A stretch of 64,000 nucleotides of DNA from Candidatus Hydrogenedentota bacterium (GCA_029552745.1 JAKPDK010000134.1:27420-91419); one strand, 5' to 3'. Shown: positions 1-9,294, numbered from the stretch's first letter. Numbers and translations: made by a program. The notes: generated by a model not told the origin, from the letters alone.

Positions 1-7
1 GTCTATC

Positions 8-796
8 GTGATTCACATAGTAGGGGCGCTGGGCAGGACAACGCTCAACGTGTTTCATTCGGTGCTGCGTGTTTGCCTACTGATTGTGGAGACCCTGCGA
101 TGGACATTTATCCAGCCCTTTCGGGGGAAGGGCCTGCGGTTCCGTAGCGCCGTACATCATTTCGTGGAATTTGGGGTCAATTCTCTACCCATCGTGAGCC
201 TCATTTGTTTCTTGATTGGTGCCATCATGGCGATGCAAGCGGCAAATCAATTACGCCGGTTTGGGGCGATGCAATACATCGCCCATTTGGTGGGCGTCGC
301 CGCGATGCGCGAATTAGCTCCTTTGATGACCGCCATCCTCTTGACGGGCCGTAGCGGTTCGGCGATTACAGCGGAAATTGGAGCAATGCGCGTAGCAGAA
401 GAAATCGATGCACTAGAAGTCATGGGGGTAAACCCGACTAAATTCCTTGTTGTGCCCAAGTTTTTAGGCATGCTCTTTGCCTTGCCTTGTCTGACAATTG
501 TTGCCGTTTTTATCATGATTAGCGGGGGGTTTGCACTTTCGGTGTTGGGGTTGGGGTTAGAGCCGATTCAGTATCTCACGAACACGGTGGATGCCATTCA
601 GATGAAAGACTTTGCTACGGGCATGACCAAGAGTGTGTTTTTTGCTGTGGTCATCTGTTGGGTGGGCGTATATCGCGGGTTTCAAGTAGAAGGCGGCGCA
701 GAAGGGGTGGGGCGAATGACCACCTCGTCTGTGGTCACATCCATCTTCTTCATCATCATTGTGGACCTCATTTTTACAGCGTTGTTTTTCTCATGA
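8..796 (+). CDS. mlaE: MlaE-family ABC transporter permease
   Basis: This is the inner-membrane permease of an MCE/Mla-type lipid transporter, which moves phospholipids or other hydrophobic substrates between the two membranes. The 262-residue product is the usual MlaE length. It carries the conserved central motif around residues 95-140 (RELAPLMTAILLTGRSGSA followed by the EEIDALEVMG segment), with hydrophobic helices on both sides. The start used is a GTG at position 8. The frame is open to the window edge, so the true start could lie upstream. The stop overlaps the next start by 4 bp (ATGA), indicating translational coupling with the ATPase. Family assignment is firm; substrate is not known. 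Confidence 0.93.
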   Translation: MIHIVGALGRTTLNVFHSVLRVCLLIVETLRWTFIQPFRGKGLRFRSAVHHFVEFGVNSLPIVSLICFLIGAIMAMQAANQLRRFGAMQYIAHLVGVAAMRELAPLMTAILLTGRSGSAITAEIGAMRVAEEIDALEVMGVNPTKFLVVPKFLGMLFALPCLTIVAVFIMISGGFALSVLGLGLEPIQYLTNTVDAIQMKDFATGMTKSVFFAVVICWVGVYRGFQVEGGAEGVGRMTTSSVVTSIFFIIIVDLIFTALFFS

Positions 797-1596
797 CTAC
801 GGAGGTATCGACAGAATACATCATCGAGGTAAAAGACCTTGTGGTAAAGTACGGCGATCGGGTCGTGCTCGATGGGCTGAATTTCCGTATTCGTCGGGGC
901 GAAGTATTTGTTATTCTTGGAGGAAGCGGTTGTGGGAAAAGCACGCTATTGCGGACGTTGGTTGGGCTTCAAAGACCTTCTGCCGGTCAGATTCTTTTTC
1001 GGGGGGCAGACATTGCTCAGATGAATGACGATGAGTTAGTGGAAGTGCGGAAACGCATGGGCATGTGTTTTCAGGGCTCTGCGTTGTTTAATTCGATGAC
1101 CGTTGCAGACAACGTTGCCCTGCCTTTACGGGAACATACGCGTCTGGAAGAATCCACGATTGAAATTATGACGAAGATAAAATTGGAATTAGTGGGGCTG
1201 GGGGGTTGTGGGCATCTTTTGCCGTCAGAGCTGAGCGGGGGGATGCGTAAACGGGCAGGTTTGGCGCGGGCGATGGCGATGGACCCGGAAATCATTTTCT
1301 ATGACGAGCCTTCTGCGGGTCTCGATCCTATCGTTGCTGCGGGGTTGGATAATCTCATCCGTAAATTGCAGAGCACCTTCAATCTGACGAGTGTGGTTGT
1401 GACCCATGAAATGGCAAGTGTCGAAGTGATTGCGGATACCTTGTGCCTATTAAAAGGAGGAAGGATCATCGCCATGGGCACGCTTGACGAAGTACGTGCC
1501 AACGACCATCCTTTTGTGAGACAGTTTTTTGAGCGGCAACCGGATGATGACGTGCAGGAAAATCCCGATTATATTCGTTCCTTGACGCAGGCGTGA
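793..1596 (+). CDS. mlaF: MlaF-family ABC transporter ATP-binding protein
   Basis: Cytoplasmic ATPase that powers the MlaE permease. The 267-residue protein shows Walker A GGSGCGKST at residues 43-51, a Q-loop near residue 94, the ABC signature LSGGM at 147-151, Walker B ending in DEPSAGLDP, and a switch histidine in VVVTHEM. A longer open frame begins at 658, but the ATG at 793 overlaps the mlaE stop and gives the normal MlaF length, so it is preferred. Residues M151 and K153 after the signature (LSGGMRKR) are typical of the MlaF/MkL group rather than sugar importers. All catalytic motifs are intact. Confidence 0.94.
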   Translation: MTTEVSTEYIIEVKDLVVKYGDRVVLDGLNFRIRRGEVFVILGGSGCGKSTLLRTLVGLQRPSAGQILFRGADIAQMNDDELVEVRKRMGMCFQGSALFNSMTVADNVALPLREHTRLEESTIEIMTKIKLELVGLGGCGHLLPSELSGGMRKRAGLARAMAMDPEIIFYDEPSAGLDPIVAAGLDNLIRKLQSTFNLTSVVVTHEMASVEVIADTLCLLKGGRIIAMGTLDEVRANDHPFVRQFFERQPDDDVQENPDYIRSLTQA

Positions 1597-1618
1597 GTTA
1601 CGGTAAGGGAGTGCCCTT

Positions 1619-2644
1619 ATGGCGGATGACAGAAATCGTTATACGAGTGCAGAGATCAAGGCAGGGCTCCTCGTACTCACGAGTATGATTCTCTTTCTTC
1701 TGTTTTTTGCGGCGATACGAGGGATACATCCGACCCAACCACGTGCGGTATATCATGCTTATTTCACCGACATAGGCGGCCTTAATTTAGGCGCGCCGGT
1801 GCGTTTTGGCGGCTATAAGGTTGGGCGTGTGAACGCTATCGCTATTGATAAGGAACAACCGTCTCGAATCCGCGTGGACTTTGAACTTCCGCCTGATGTG
1901 CCGGTGAATGACGCGAGCCGCGCGTTTGTGGGACAGGTCTCATTAACTTCGGAGAAACATCTTGAAATTACGACGGGAGATGTCGATGCCCCGAAGGTCT
2001 CCCCTGGTTCTGAGATTCCTACCCAACGTAAAGATCTTTTTGGCTTGGCGGGCGAAGTTGGGGGCAAAGTAGGCGATGTGCTCGACCGGGTCAAAGAACT
2101 ACTGGAAAAGGAAGGCAAGGACCGTGAAACAGAAAAACCCGTAACGGTTCCGGGGGTATTGGAAAACATCGACGGCGCTGTTTCTGATTTGCGGGATGTG
2201 ATGCAGGAAAACCGTGGAGATATCAAAGAGGTCCTGGCACGCCTGCCCGAGATCGAGGACACAGCCAAAAAACTCATTCAACAGTTGCAAGACGTCGTTC
2301 ATGAAAACCGAGAAGATCTTCGTGCCACGGTGTCTGACGCTCGGGCAACGGCTGCCTCGGCTCGGGAGGCGATGACAAAAATCGAAGGTATTGCCGGCGA
2401 TGCCGCTAAGGTCGCGGCACGCCTTGAGGGAATGGCGGATGATTTGCAGACGATTCTTACGAATGCTTCCGAGGCGAGTGCGGACATGCGCGACATACTT
2501 CAAGAAAACAAGCCGCGGATTGAGGACATCATCGCCGAGTTGCGGGAGGCAGCCCGTTATGCGCGCGGGTTTGCACATGAGATTATGGAACAGCCCCAGT
2601 CCCTCATTCGCGGGGTGAAACCCCAAGGGCGGGAGAGCCGGTAG
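1619..2644 (+). CDS. mlaD: MlaD/MCE-domain periplasmic lipid-binding protein
   Basis: Membrane-anchored MCE protein that should form the periplasmic ring or tunnel of the transporter. There is one N-terminal transmembrane segment (about residues 16-34), then an MCE domain (about 40-135) with the LGAPVRFGGYKVGRV signature. A long alpha-helical tail (about 155-320) follows, with recurring QENR-D-I and H-ENRED motifs, likely a coiled coil extending the tunnel. At 341 residues it is longer than E. coli MlaD (about 180) and closer to long-tailed MCE proteins. The ribosome site AAGGGAG precedes the ATG at 1619. It sits 22 bp after mlaF. Confidence 0.92.
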   Translation: MADDRNRYTSAEIKAGLLVLTSMILFLLFFAAIRGIHPTQPRAVYHAYFTDIGGLNLGAPVRFGGYKVGRVNAIAIDKEQPSRIRVDFELPPDVPVNDASRAFVGQVSLTSEKHLEITTGDVDAPKVSPGSEIPTQRKDLFGLAGEVGGKVGDVLDRVKELLEKEGKDRETEKPVTVPGVLENIDGAVSDLRDVMQENRGDIKEVLARLPEIEDTAKKLIQQLQDVVHENREDLRATVSDARATAASAREAMTKIEGIAGDAAKVAARLEGMADDLQTILTNASEASADMRDILQENKPRIEDIIAELREAARYARGFAHEIMEQPQSLIRGVKPQGRESR

Positions 2645-2653
2645 GAGGGAGAA

Positions 2654-3208
2654 ATGACGGCGAAGAGGCTTGTGTTGCTGGTGATGTTTGCTTCAGGTTG
2701 TGCCACAACTTCAAAACCGATTCACTATTACACGCTCGATATGACTCCCTCCGGTAAAGCGCTGTGTTCGCGAGGTATAGTCATAGAAATATTTCGTTCA
2801 GCCGAGCCCCTGTTGCGACGTAACATCATGATTAAGGCGACACCGACTCAGGTGGAGTACTACGCCGCGGACGAATGGGTGGCTAGCGTGGATGAGTTGG
2901 TCACGCAAAAACTGAGGGCTGAATTGGGTGAGAACAACCCCCAACGCCGCGAGGCAGTTCTTTCGGGTACTGTACTCGCTTTTGAGCAACAAGACACAAC
3001 CAATGGGGCGCGGGCTTATGCAAAAGTTCATGTAACCGTGCGGAAATGGCAAGATGCGCGCGAGAAGGAATGGTTGTTAGAAAAAACCTATGATGCCGCC
3101 GTGGATATGAAGGCGCCGAAGCCTGGCGCTGCGGCAGAGGCTTTGTCCAGGGCATTGGAACAGATCGCCGCACAGATTGCCGCAGATATTCAAAATCTCC
3201 CCTTGTAA
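2654..3208 (+). CDS. ABC-type transport auxiliary lipoprotein (PqiC/DUF330-like)
   Basis: Probable outer-membrane lipoprotein partner of the upstream MCE transporter. A short signal peptide ends in a lipobox-like MFASGC, with Cys at residue 16. The mature part starts HYYTLDM, the opening strand typical of the ABC_trans_aux family (PqiC/YmbA-like). The 184 residues fit that family. It begins 9 bp after mlaD behind a strong GGAGGGA ribosome site, so it is almost certainly cotranscribed. Family placement rests on the N-terminal motif, length and context; the outer-membrane location is inference. Confidence 0.8.
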   Translation: MTAKRLVLLVMFASGCATTSKPIHYYTLDMTPSGKALCSRGIVIEIFRSAEPLLRRNIMIKATPTQVEYYAADEWVASVDELVTQKLRAELGENNPQRREAVLSGTVLAFEQQDTTNGARAYAKVHVTVRKWQDAREKEWLLEKTYDAAVDMKAPKPGAAAEALSRALEQIAAQIAADIQNLPL

Positions 3209-3292
3209 CTTCGAATAACGAACAGACGGTTTTGACTTCACAGTTTTCTGTATCACAAAAAGGTATCAAGTAGATTGGAAGGGGATCCTCGT

Positions 3293-4081
3293 ATGGGAAA
3301 AGCAGTTGCCCTGATTACGGGCGCTAGTCGTGGTATAGGCAGAGGTATCGCGATCGAGCTGGCAAAACACGGGTATGATATCGCCGGGGTAGCTACGCGC
3401 TACGAACCGGACAATCTCGAAAAAGGCTTGGCGGAAGTCGAAAAGCGCGTGGAGCACTTGGGTGTTCGGTTTTTGCCTGTTGTCGGCGATATCTCTGACC
3501 TGGCATCTCATGATCGCATGGTTCAACAGGTATTGGATGAGTTTGGGGCTATTGATGTGCTTGTCAACAACGCGGGCGTCGCCCCGTTACAACGTCTCGA
3601 TATTCTCGAAACAACCGCAGAAAGTTTTGACCGTCTTATAGCTATCAATGTTCGTGGACCTTTCTTCCTTACGCAACTTGTGGCGCGTCGCATGATCGAA
3701 CAGGTCGCTGAAAAGCGGGCGTATACCCCCAAGATCATTTTTGTGACCAGTATCTCATCGCACACGGCAAGCCCCAATCGTGCGGAGTATTGCATTAGTA
3801 AGGCAGGACTGAGCATGGCTGCCCAAAACTATGCGGTGCGCCTTGCAGACCACGGCATATTGGTCTTTGACGTGCGACCCGGTATCATCCAGACAGACAT
3901 GACGTCAGGTGTCAAGGAGAAATACGACCGATTAATCAGTTCGGGGCTTTTGTTGCAACGACGCTGGGGGACGCCGGAAGATGTGGGGAAGGTGTGCGTT
4001 GCTCTTGCAGACGGATACCTTGACTATGCCACGGGCACGGTGATTGAAGTGGGGGGAGGTTTTGGCATCCACAGGTTGTAG
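3293..4081 (+). CDS. Short-chain dehydrogenase/reductase, 3-oxoacyl-ACP reductase-like
   Basis: NAD(P)-dependent oxidoreductase of the classical SDR family, 262 residues. It shows the cofactor motif TGASRGIGRG near residues 9-18, NNAG near residue 94, a catalytic serine in the SISSHTASP segment, the YCISK active site (Tyr and Lys) and a PGIIQTDM segment. The frame extends upstream to a TTG at 3275, but the ATG at 3293 sits 8 bases after GGAAGGGG and is preferred. Such proteins are often annotated as FabG homologues, although here there is no fatty-acid gene beside it. The substrate is unknown. It converges with the sugar operon that follows. Confidence 0.88.
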   Translation: MGKAVALITGASRGIGRGIAIELAKHGYDIAGVATRYEPDNLEKGLAEVEKRVEHLGVRFLPVVGDISDLASHDRMVQQVLDEFGAIDVLVNNAGVAPLQRLDILETTAESFDRLIAINVRGPFFLTQLVARRMIEQVAEKRAYTPKIIFVTSISSHTASPNRAEYCISKAGLSMAAQNYAVRLADHGILVFDVRPGIIQTDMTSGVKEKYDRLISSGLLLQRRWGTPEDVGKVCVALADGYLDYATGTVIEVGGGFGIHRL

Positions 4082-4129
4082 GTCGTCCCCTCCCTTGTCA
4101 CTGATCATGAACGGAACCGTTGTCTGTCG

Positions 4130-5662
4130 TTAGTCCGATGTCTCGTGAATTGTCCGATGGAGTTCGTGGAGAAGAGGTTTCAATAGGGGCCAAATCTGAC
4201 GATATTGGTCGTATCGTGTACGGTAAAACTCCACAAGAGATGGGTTTGGTTCGAAGGGGTGTCCTTTCCGCGTCATTGCCCGTGAACCGTCGGGGGCAGA
4301 AACGAAAATGCCCGTCGCGGAGCCCGCTAGAATCGCGCTGCCGAGCGCACCCGCCTCGGGTACTTCCATCCGAACCAAGGGACAATTCAAAATGTCTGCA
4401 GCTATCTGCAACCACGCGTCGGATTTACTTCCTCCTCCGACGGCGCGTAATTCATGGATTTGAATGCCTGCTGCCGCGGCGGCATCGACGCATTCGCGCA
4501 GATAGAAAACGACGCCTTCCATGATGCCACGCATGATGTCGCCGCGTGGAGTTTCGAGTTTAAGCCCCAAGATGACGCCACTGGAATCAGCCACAAACTC
4601 CGGGGGACCTGTCGGTGCGAAGTGAGGCAGCACCAACACCGATGAAGGCTGCGAAGAAACTTCGCGCATAAGCAGGTCGTACACATTGACACCCGTTTGC
4701 GACGCTAGGCTCTGGGCATCGTGAGCGAAGGTTTCACGAAACCATTTGAGAAGGCTTCCGCCGTGATTGTAGAGAAACGAGACAAAGCAGTTTGGTGCAG
4801 CATGATGTTCGGTGTTCAGCCCATAAGGGAGCATCTTTGCTGGCTCCGGTCGGGAGTGATAAACCGGGGCGATGCAAAAGTAGGTACCCATGCCAAACAT
4901 GGCGCTGCCTTCTTCTACAACGCCGCACCCCAGAGCATTGGCGCACTGGTCGTGTGCCCCGGAAACGACGGCCACCGGTTTGTTACCCAACCCGAGTTCA
5001 GCAGCAATTTTTGGTGACACTTCCCCGATTAAGGTACCAGACGGTACGGTAGGTGGGAGCTTTTCGACATCAAGACCCGCGATATCAAACAATTCGTTCG
5101 ACCAAGTTTTCTGTTCTAAATCAAACAACAAAGTGCGGTTGGCGAGGGAGTAATCCACGACAGGGTCAGCCCCGAGCATGAAACTGACAAAACCCGCCCA
5201 GTGGAGGAATTTATAGGTGCGCTCATATAAGTCCGGCTGATGGTCCCGAAGCCAAAGGAGTTTCGTCAACGTGTAATGGTTCCCAGGGGTATTTCCATTA
5301 ATGCGGTAAAGTCTGTCCGGCGGGCAGACACGGGTGAACTGCGGCACGTACTCCGCGCCGCGTTCATCAAAGTTCAGAATGGAATTACCCAAAATGGCGC
5401 GGTCCTGCGAAACGGGTACAACGGCTTCTCCGAGAGACGACACGGCCAGCGCAGACACCGGGTCGTGGACGCATGCCGCTGCCGTACTTTGGATTACCTC
5501 TTTAACGTTCTCCCACACCTCTTGGGCGTTGAGCTCCGCTTCTCCAGGCTTTTTCCGCACAATGTCGTATTCTCGGTACGCGGATGCAAGGAGGCGTCCA
5601 TCTTCACGAAAAGCGCACGCCTTGCAACCAGTTGTGCCAACATCAACACCCAGAAGACTCAT
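4130..5662 (-). CDS. FGGY-family carbohydrate kinase (xylulokinase-like)
   Basis: Cytoplasmic sugar kinase that transfers phosphate from ATP to a sugar, probably a ketose made by the isomerase of the same operon. The N-terminal LGVDVGTTGCKA is the FGGY phosphate-1 motif. GAHDQCANALG in the middle and AVGGGSKSDAWLQ near residue 415 are the characteristic substrate and ATP-domain motifs. 510 residues is the usual length. It is the last gene of a three-gene operon and its ATG overlaps the aldolase stop by 4 bp. Which sugar is used (xylulose, fuculose, rhamnulose, tagatose or other) cannot be read from the sequence. Confidence 0.92.
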   Translation of the reverse strand: MSLLGVDVGTTGCKACAFREDGRLLASAYREYDIVRKKPGEAELNAQEVWENVKEVIQSTAAACVHDPVSALAVSSLGEAVVPVSQDRAILGNSILNFDERGAEYVPQFTRVCPPDRLYRINGNTPGNHYTLTKLLWLRDHQPDLYERTYKFLHWAGFVSFMLGADPVVDYSLANRTLLFDLEQKTWSNELFDIAGLDVEKLPPTVPSGTLIGEVSPKIAAELGLGNKPVAVVSGAHDQCANALGCGVVEEGSAMFGMGTYFCIAPVYHSRPEPAKMLPYGLNTEHHAAPNCFVSFLYNHGGSLLKWFRETFAHDAQSLASQTGVNVYDLLMREVSSQPSSVLVLPHFAPTGPPEFVADSSGVILGLKLETPRGDIMRGIMEGVVFYLRECVDAAAAAGIQIHELRAVGGGSKSDAWLQIAADILNCPLVRMEVPEAGALGSAILAGSATGIFVSAPDGSRAMTRKGHPFEPNPSLVEFYRTRYDQYRQIWPLLKPLLHELHRTIHETSD

Positions 5663-6573
5663 GACTCCACCACATCCAATGCACTGCGGGTTCCTGAGAG
5701 TTCAAAGTATTCGCGTAACATCCACAACGTGCGCTCATAAACAGCATCTTGCGCCGCGTTCAGGTCACCCGTTTGGCGCAAGGCATTTTCGTAGACCTGA
5801 CGAATTTCGGTTCCGATGTTGATCTTGGCGATGCCGTTCCGGATGGCTTCTCGTACATAGGTCCGGTCAATCCCTGAACCTCCGTGTAGCACCAAGGGAA
5901 CCCCCGTGGCATCGCGAAGCCTTCGTAGGTGATCGATATTGATTTTGGCAGTCACTTTGGGTTTATCGCGCAAGGCGCCCGACACTGCCCCGTGGATATT
6001 GCCCACTGCCACAGAAAGCCAATCACACGCGGTTTCTTTCACAAACCGAGCGGCTTCCTCCACGTCGGTGAAGCCTTTTCCTGTTGCAAAAAGCTCTTCG
6101 TATGGCGGGGGCGGGCCGGCTTCATGGCCAAAAACGGCCCCCAATTCAGCCTCACAGGGTACGCCAGCTTGGTGCGCCATCTCCGCAATCTGCGCCGTGG
6201 CTTGAATGTTTTCTTCGAGCGGTAATCGGGAACCATCTACCATAACAGAATGGTAGCCAAGTTGCAGCGCCTCCGAGATATCCCGGACATAATCCACTCG
6301 TTGCCCGTCTTCATCGATAACAGGAACATGGTCAAGATGTAAGCGGACATACCTGGTGTTCTCGTATTTCTTGTACGTTTCAAACACGGCTTTTGCGCTC
6401 TTGGCGTCGAACTTGTACCACTCCAGCCGTGCCGTCGCTACAAAGGCAAAACAGTCCGCATCGCAAACAGCCCTGATGATAGGTTCTATCATCGGTAGAT
6501 AGGGCACATTGAATGCGGGAACGACGAGACCCGCCCGCCAAGCGTTTCTCACGATAACCCCACTGTTGATCAT
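5659..6573 (-). CDS. Class II (zinc) fructose-bisphosphate aldolase family protein
   Basis: Zinc-dependent ketose-bisphosphate or ketose-phosphate aldolase of the Fba/GatY/KbaY family, 304 residues. Visible motifs are HLDH (zinc ligand region), DGSRLPLEEN, GNIHG and LHGGSGI, with the C-terminal KINIGTEIR phosphate-binding segment. It is positioned between the isomerase and the kinase, with 4-bp overlaps on each side, so the three products probably act in sequence: isomerise, phosphorylate, cleave to triose units. It could be a tagatose- or fructose-bisphosphate aldolase or act on a 6-deoxyketose phosphate. Confidence 0.9.
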   Translation of the reverse strand: MINSGVIVRNAWRAGLVVPAFNVPYLPMIEPIIRAVCDADCFAFVATARLEWYKFDAKSAKAVFETYKKYENTRYVRLHLDHVPVIDEDGQRVDYVRDISEALQLGYHSVMVDGSRLPLEENIQATAQIAEMAHQAGVPCEAELGAVFGHEAGPPPPYEELFATGKGFTDVEEAARFVKETACDWLSVAVGNIHGAVSGALRDKPKVTAKINIDHLRRLRDATGVPLVLHGGSGIDRTYVREAIRNGIAKINIGTEIRQVYENALRQTGDLNAAQDAVYERTLWMLREYFELSGTRSALDVVES

Positions 6574-7988
6574 GCATGCACCTCCTGTGGAACAGCCACC
6601 TCGAAACCGAGGTATGTGCTGAGTGCTTCTTGTAGTGGGGCGACGACTTTTCCGAAGGCAGCGCTCACATGATGGCGGTAGCCGTTACGTCCGACATGCA
6701 GGAGTACGTCTTGCAACCGAGGAATCTGGGCTACGCCCGCACATCCAAAAAAGTCTGCCGGTATGGGGTCCGTTGTGAATTCCCCTTCTCCGAGATAAAA
6801 ACGCAGACGCCCTTCAGCGGTCATCATACTAGCGAATGTAAATGCGCCCGGTGCAATTCGTCCCACATTGCAACCGTAACTGTGCCCTTCGCCGACGGCA
6901 TTGGCAAGAATGGCATGATCCACGATCTTGCCGGGTTCTTTCATCAAGGATTTGGGCACAGGGCCACAGTGGAAAAGAATGCATTTATCATCTTCGTCAC
7001 CGTAGTTGTTATTCCAATCGAGGCACATAGACGGCGAGTAGGTAGCAAGCCGCAAGGCGTGCATGCTGACGGCATTGCCCACGTCCACTTCGCAGGCAGC
7101 TGCCATGCCGCGATCGTTGAGTTCACCTAACAACACACACGGAGAGATGCCCAGATGTTTTTGCATTTCTATCCAACAACGTAGGGCAAGCGCATCCAGT
7201 TGGAACTCTTCGATAATCTGGTCAATCACGACACCCAACCGCACTAATTTATCTTTCGCATCGCTGGGCACATCCTCCCAGGATCCGCAGGCATCCAGTG
7301 ATTGGAGTTTCGCGCGGTACGCCTCATCCTGTTTCACATTCGTCATGCGGGCAAATACGTCACTCAGATCGATCGTTTCCATGGTAATACCGTGGCGCTG
7401 GAGAGCAAGTTCATCGATACGCACGGTCTTGAAGGCGGTTGTTCGCGCCCCTATGGCACCCACTGTCATACGGCGCAAGCCGTTTACCACACGGCAAACG
7501 GCGTCGAAAAAGCGGATGTTTTCCCGGAAGCGTTCGCTGGCTGGCGCTACGGTGTGGGGCTTTAGTGCTGTGTAGCGGATGCCGTTTTGATAGAACACGT
7601 CCATGATCGAGAATTTGCCGCAAAACGAATCCCGGCGAAGTGCCGGCGCCATTTTATTGAGATCGTCAGGGTACGCTTGAATGAAGATAGGCACATCCGC
7701 ATCTCGCAAAGCAGCAACTGCTCCGTTTTCGTCCCCAAAGTTGGGGAGAGACAAGATGATCCCTCCGTATTTCCCGCGATTGCGGCGCAAAAACTCAGCA
7801 AATTTTCTCCCCTCTTCGGGGGTTTCGATAGCGCCGTTTCGAGTGGCATCACGCTCCATCAAAATGCATTCATGGCCCAGTTCCTTGAGGATTCGCGGGA
7901 TCTCTTCACGTGCTTCATCCATGAGACTCGCAGGGAAGAAGCCCCTGTTTGCCAAGCATAACGCAAAAACCGTCTTTTCTTGTTTCAT
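6570..7988 (-). CDS. L-fucose/L-arabinose isomerase-family sugar isomerase
   Basis: Probable aldose-ketose isomerase, 472 residues, first gene of the minus-strand sugar operon. The N-terminal half has the Rossmann-like layers of the FucI/AraA fold. The C-terminal half contains ACEVDVGNAVSMHAL and the metal-site and lid region HSYGCNVGRIAPGAF, typical of the broad fucose-isomerase group that also includes sulfoquinovose isomerases. The ATG at 7988 is preceded by an AAAGGGG ribosome site. With the aldolase and FGGY kinase it defines a catabolic route, but no transporter or regulator is adjacent to reveal the sugar. Confidence 0.85.
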   Translation of the reverse strand: MKQEKTVFALCLANRGFFPASLMDEAREEIPRILKELGHECILMERDATRNGAIETPEEGRKFAEFLRRNRGKYGGIILSLPNFGDENGAVAALRDADVPIFIQAYPDDLNKMAPALRRDSFCGKFSIMDVFYQNGIRYTALKPHTVAPASERFRENIRFFDAVCRVVNGLRRMTVGAIGARTTAFKTVRIDELALQRHGITMETIDLSDVFARMTNVKQDEAYRAKLQSLDACGSWEDVPSDAKDKLVRLGVVIDQIIEEFQLDALALRCWIEMQKHLGISPCVLLGELNDRGMAAACEVDVGNAVSMHALRLATYSPSMCLDWNNNYGDEDDKCILFHCGPVPKSLMKEPGKIVDHAILANAVGEGHSYGCNVGRIAPGAFTFASMMTAEGRLRFYLGEGEFTTDPIPADFFGCAGVAQIPRLQDVLLHVGRNGYRHHVSAAFGKVVAPLQEALSTYLGFEVAVPQEVHA

Positions 7989-8389
7989 GCTTTGCCCCTT
8001 TCAGTTTCTGCATCGGCAGTTCGGTATCTGCTTAGGCTTTCCAGTTTACCACGGTCCACGGCAACGTTGCGAAATGAAGAACGGGGCTCGAAGAGAAAGG
8101 CGAAAGACAGGGCAGTGGAAGCGAGCCCTCCTTTGCAAGAGCATCGCCTGTTTCAAAATGAATTACGTTGAAAGGCGCTTGTTTGCACTTTGAAACACCT
8201 TGAGGATGCAGAGTGTCAATGATGTGCTGTTTGCAGAAAGCGTTCATGGCGTAAGTGTATTTTTTACAATGGGTTACAAACGTGTATGCGGCTGTGGCGG
8301 TTTTTGGCATCTAGGTTGCTATTACAGAGGTGCGCCGCAACAAACGGCGCAAGAAAGTTGAAAACAACAAGTGAAAGGAGGGACCAACT
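7989..8389. other. Divergent intergenic region upstream of the sugar operon and hsp20 cluster
   Basis: About 400 bp between the divergently transcribed isomerase and the first small heat-shock gene; it must hold promoters for both. I looked for a CIRCE inverted repeat (TTAGCACTC with its complement) and found none. TACAAT at 8264-8269 is the best -10-like hexamer for the heat-shock side, but its -35 is poor. Open frames here are short and lack ribosome sites. Confidence 0.4.
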
Positions 8390-8851
8390 ATGATGTGGGA
8401 TTTGGTGCGTGAATTAGAGTCGTTGCGCAGGGAAATGGAGCGAGCTTTTGAGAACTTCGGAGCGGATTTTGGAATCCATCCGTGGTTCCGTACAGCGTTC
8501 CTTCCCGGTCGTGCCGCGCGGGCGTATCCGATGCTGAATATCAGCGAGGATCGCGACGCGGTCTATGTGGAGGCGCTTGCGCCGGGGCTTGACACCGAGA
8601 CGTTAGAAATCTCTGTTTTGAACAATCGGTTGCGCATCGCCGGCGAGAAACAGGCGCTTTCCAAAGACATTAAGCCGGAGGCTTTCCATCGCAGCGAGCG
8701 CAGTGCCGGTCGGTTTGTCCGCACGATTGATCTCCCGACGGAGGTCGATGCTGAGAAAGTTACGGCGGAATACAAAAACGGCATGTTGCTGATAACGCTG
8801 CCGAAAGCCGAGGCCGCAAAACCCAAACAGATTACGGTGAAAGTGGCTTGA
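8390..8851 (+). CDS. Small heat-shock protein (Hsp20/alpha-crystallin)
   Basis: ATP-independent holdase chaperone, 153 residues, of the IbpA/Hsp20 family. The alpha-crystallin domain runs from about residue 45 (PMLNISEDRDAVYVEA) to the end. It includes the APGLD turn and the closing GMLLITLPKAE strand, the usual G-x-L motif. The N-terminal segment matches the common form that places the helix before a hydrophobic loop. A strong AAAGGAGGG ribosome site lies upstream; a second ATG follows immediately at 8393. It is first of four Hsp20 genes in tandem. Confidence 0.93.
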   Translation: MMWDLVRELESLRREMERAFENFGADFGIHPWFRTAFLPGRAARAYPMLNISEDRDAVYVEALAPGLDTETLEISVLNNRLRIAGEKQALSKDIKPEAFHRSERSAGRFVRTIDLPTEVDAEKVTAEYKNGMLLITLPKAEAAKPKQITVKVA

Positions 8852-8896
8852 TGGCGTGAGGAAAACAGTTGGTACGAGGCAAGGAGGTGACTAGCC

Positions 8897-9286
8897 ATGA
8901 AGGAAACAACGACTGTACCGGTGAAAGCAGAAAAGCAGGTGCCCGAAACCCGTGAGGAAACCCGGACCCTGACGCCGCCCGTGGACATTTTCGAGATTGA
9001 CGACGGCTTGGCGGTCGTGGTCGATCTCCCCGGAGTGGATAAGTCGGGGGTAGACATCCGTGTGGAGAATAACATCCTCACGATTAAGGGCACGGTTGAC
9101 CATAAGACAGCTGGCGATCCCGTATACAAAGAATTCGAACTGCTGAACTACTATCGGCAGTTCCAACTCGGTGAGAAAGTGGATCAGAACAAGATCCACG
9201 CGGAGATGAAAGGTGGCGTGCTTACCATCTACCTGCCCAAGGTGGAGGAAGCCAAGCCGAAGAAGATCTCCGTGAAAGTGTCGTAA
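8897..9286 (+). CDS. Small heat-shock protein (Hsp20), short form
   Basis: Second Hsp20 of the cluster, 129 residues. It has a short charged N-terminal arm (KAEKQVPETREETRT) in place of the hydrophobic arm of its neighbours. The alpha-crystallin domain runs from PPVDIFEIDD to YLPKVEEAKPKKISV. The signature VDLPGVDKSGVDIRV and the GVLTIYLPK strand are both present. AAGGAGGTGA lies before the ATG. A shorter arm usually means smaller oligomers or co-assembly with other family members, which is inference here. Confidence 0.92.
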   Translation: MKETTTVPVKAEKQVPETREETRTLTPPVDIFEIDDGLAVVVDLPGVDKSGVDIRVENNILTIKGTVDHKTAGDPVYKEFELLNYYRQFQLGEKVDQNKIHAEMKGGVLTIYLPKVEEAKPKKISVKVS

Positions 9287-9294
9287 ATCTATTC

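Noticed and set aside
7063..7575. Plus-strand open frames within the isomerase gene (for example 170 codons)
   Set aside because: They lie antisense to a clear, motif-bearing gene, have no ribosome site, and their composition follows the codon shadow of the minus-strand gene.
8160..8389. Possible CIRCE or sigma32 control upstream of the hsp20 cluster
   Set aside because: No TTAGCACTC inverted repeat is present and no CTTGAAA/CCCCAT pair at the right spacing.
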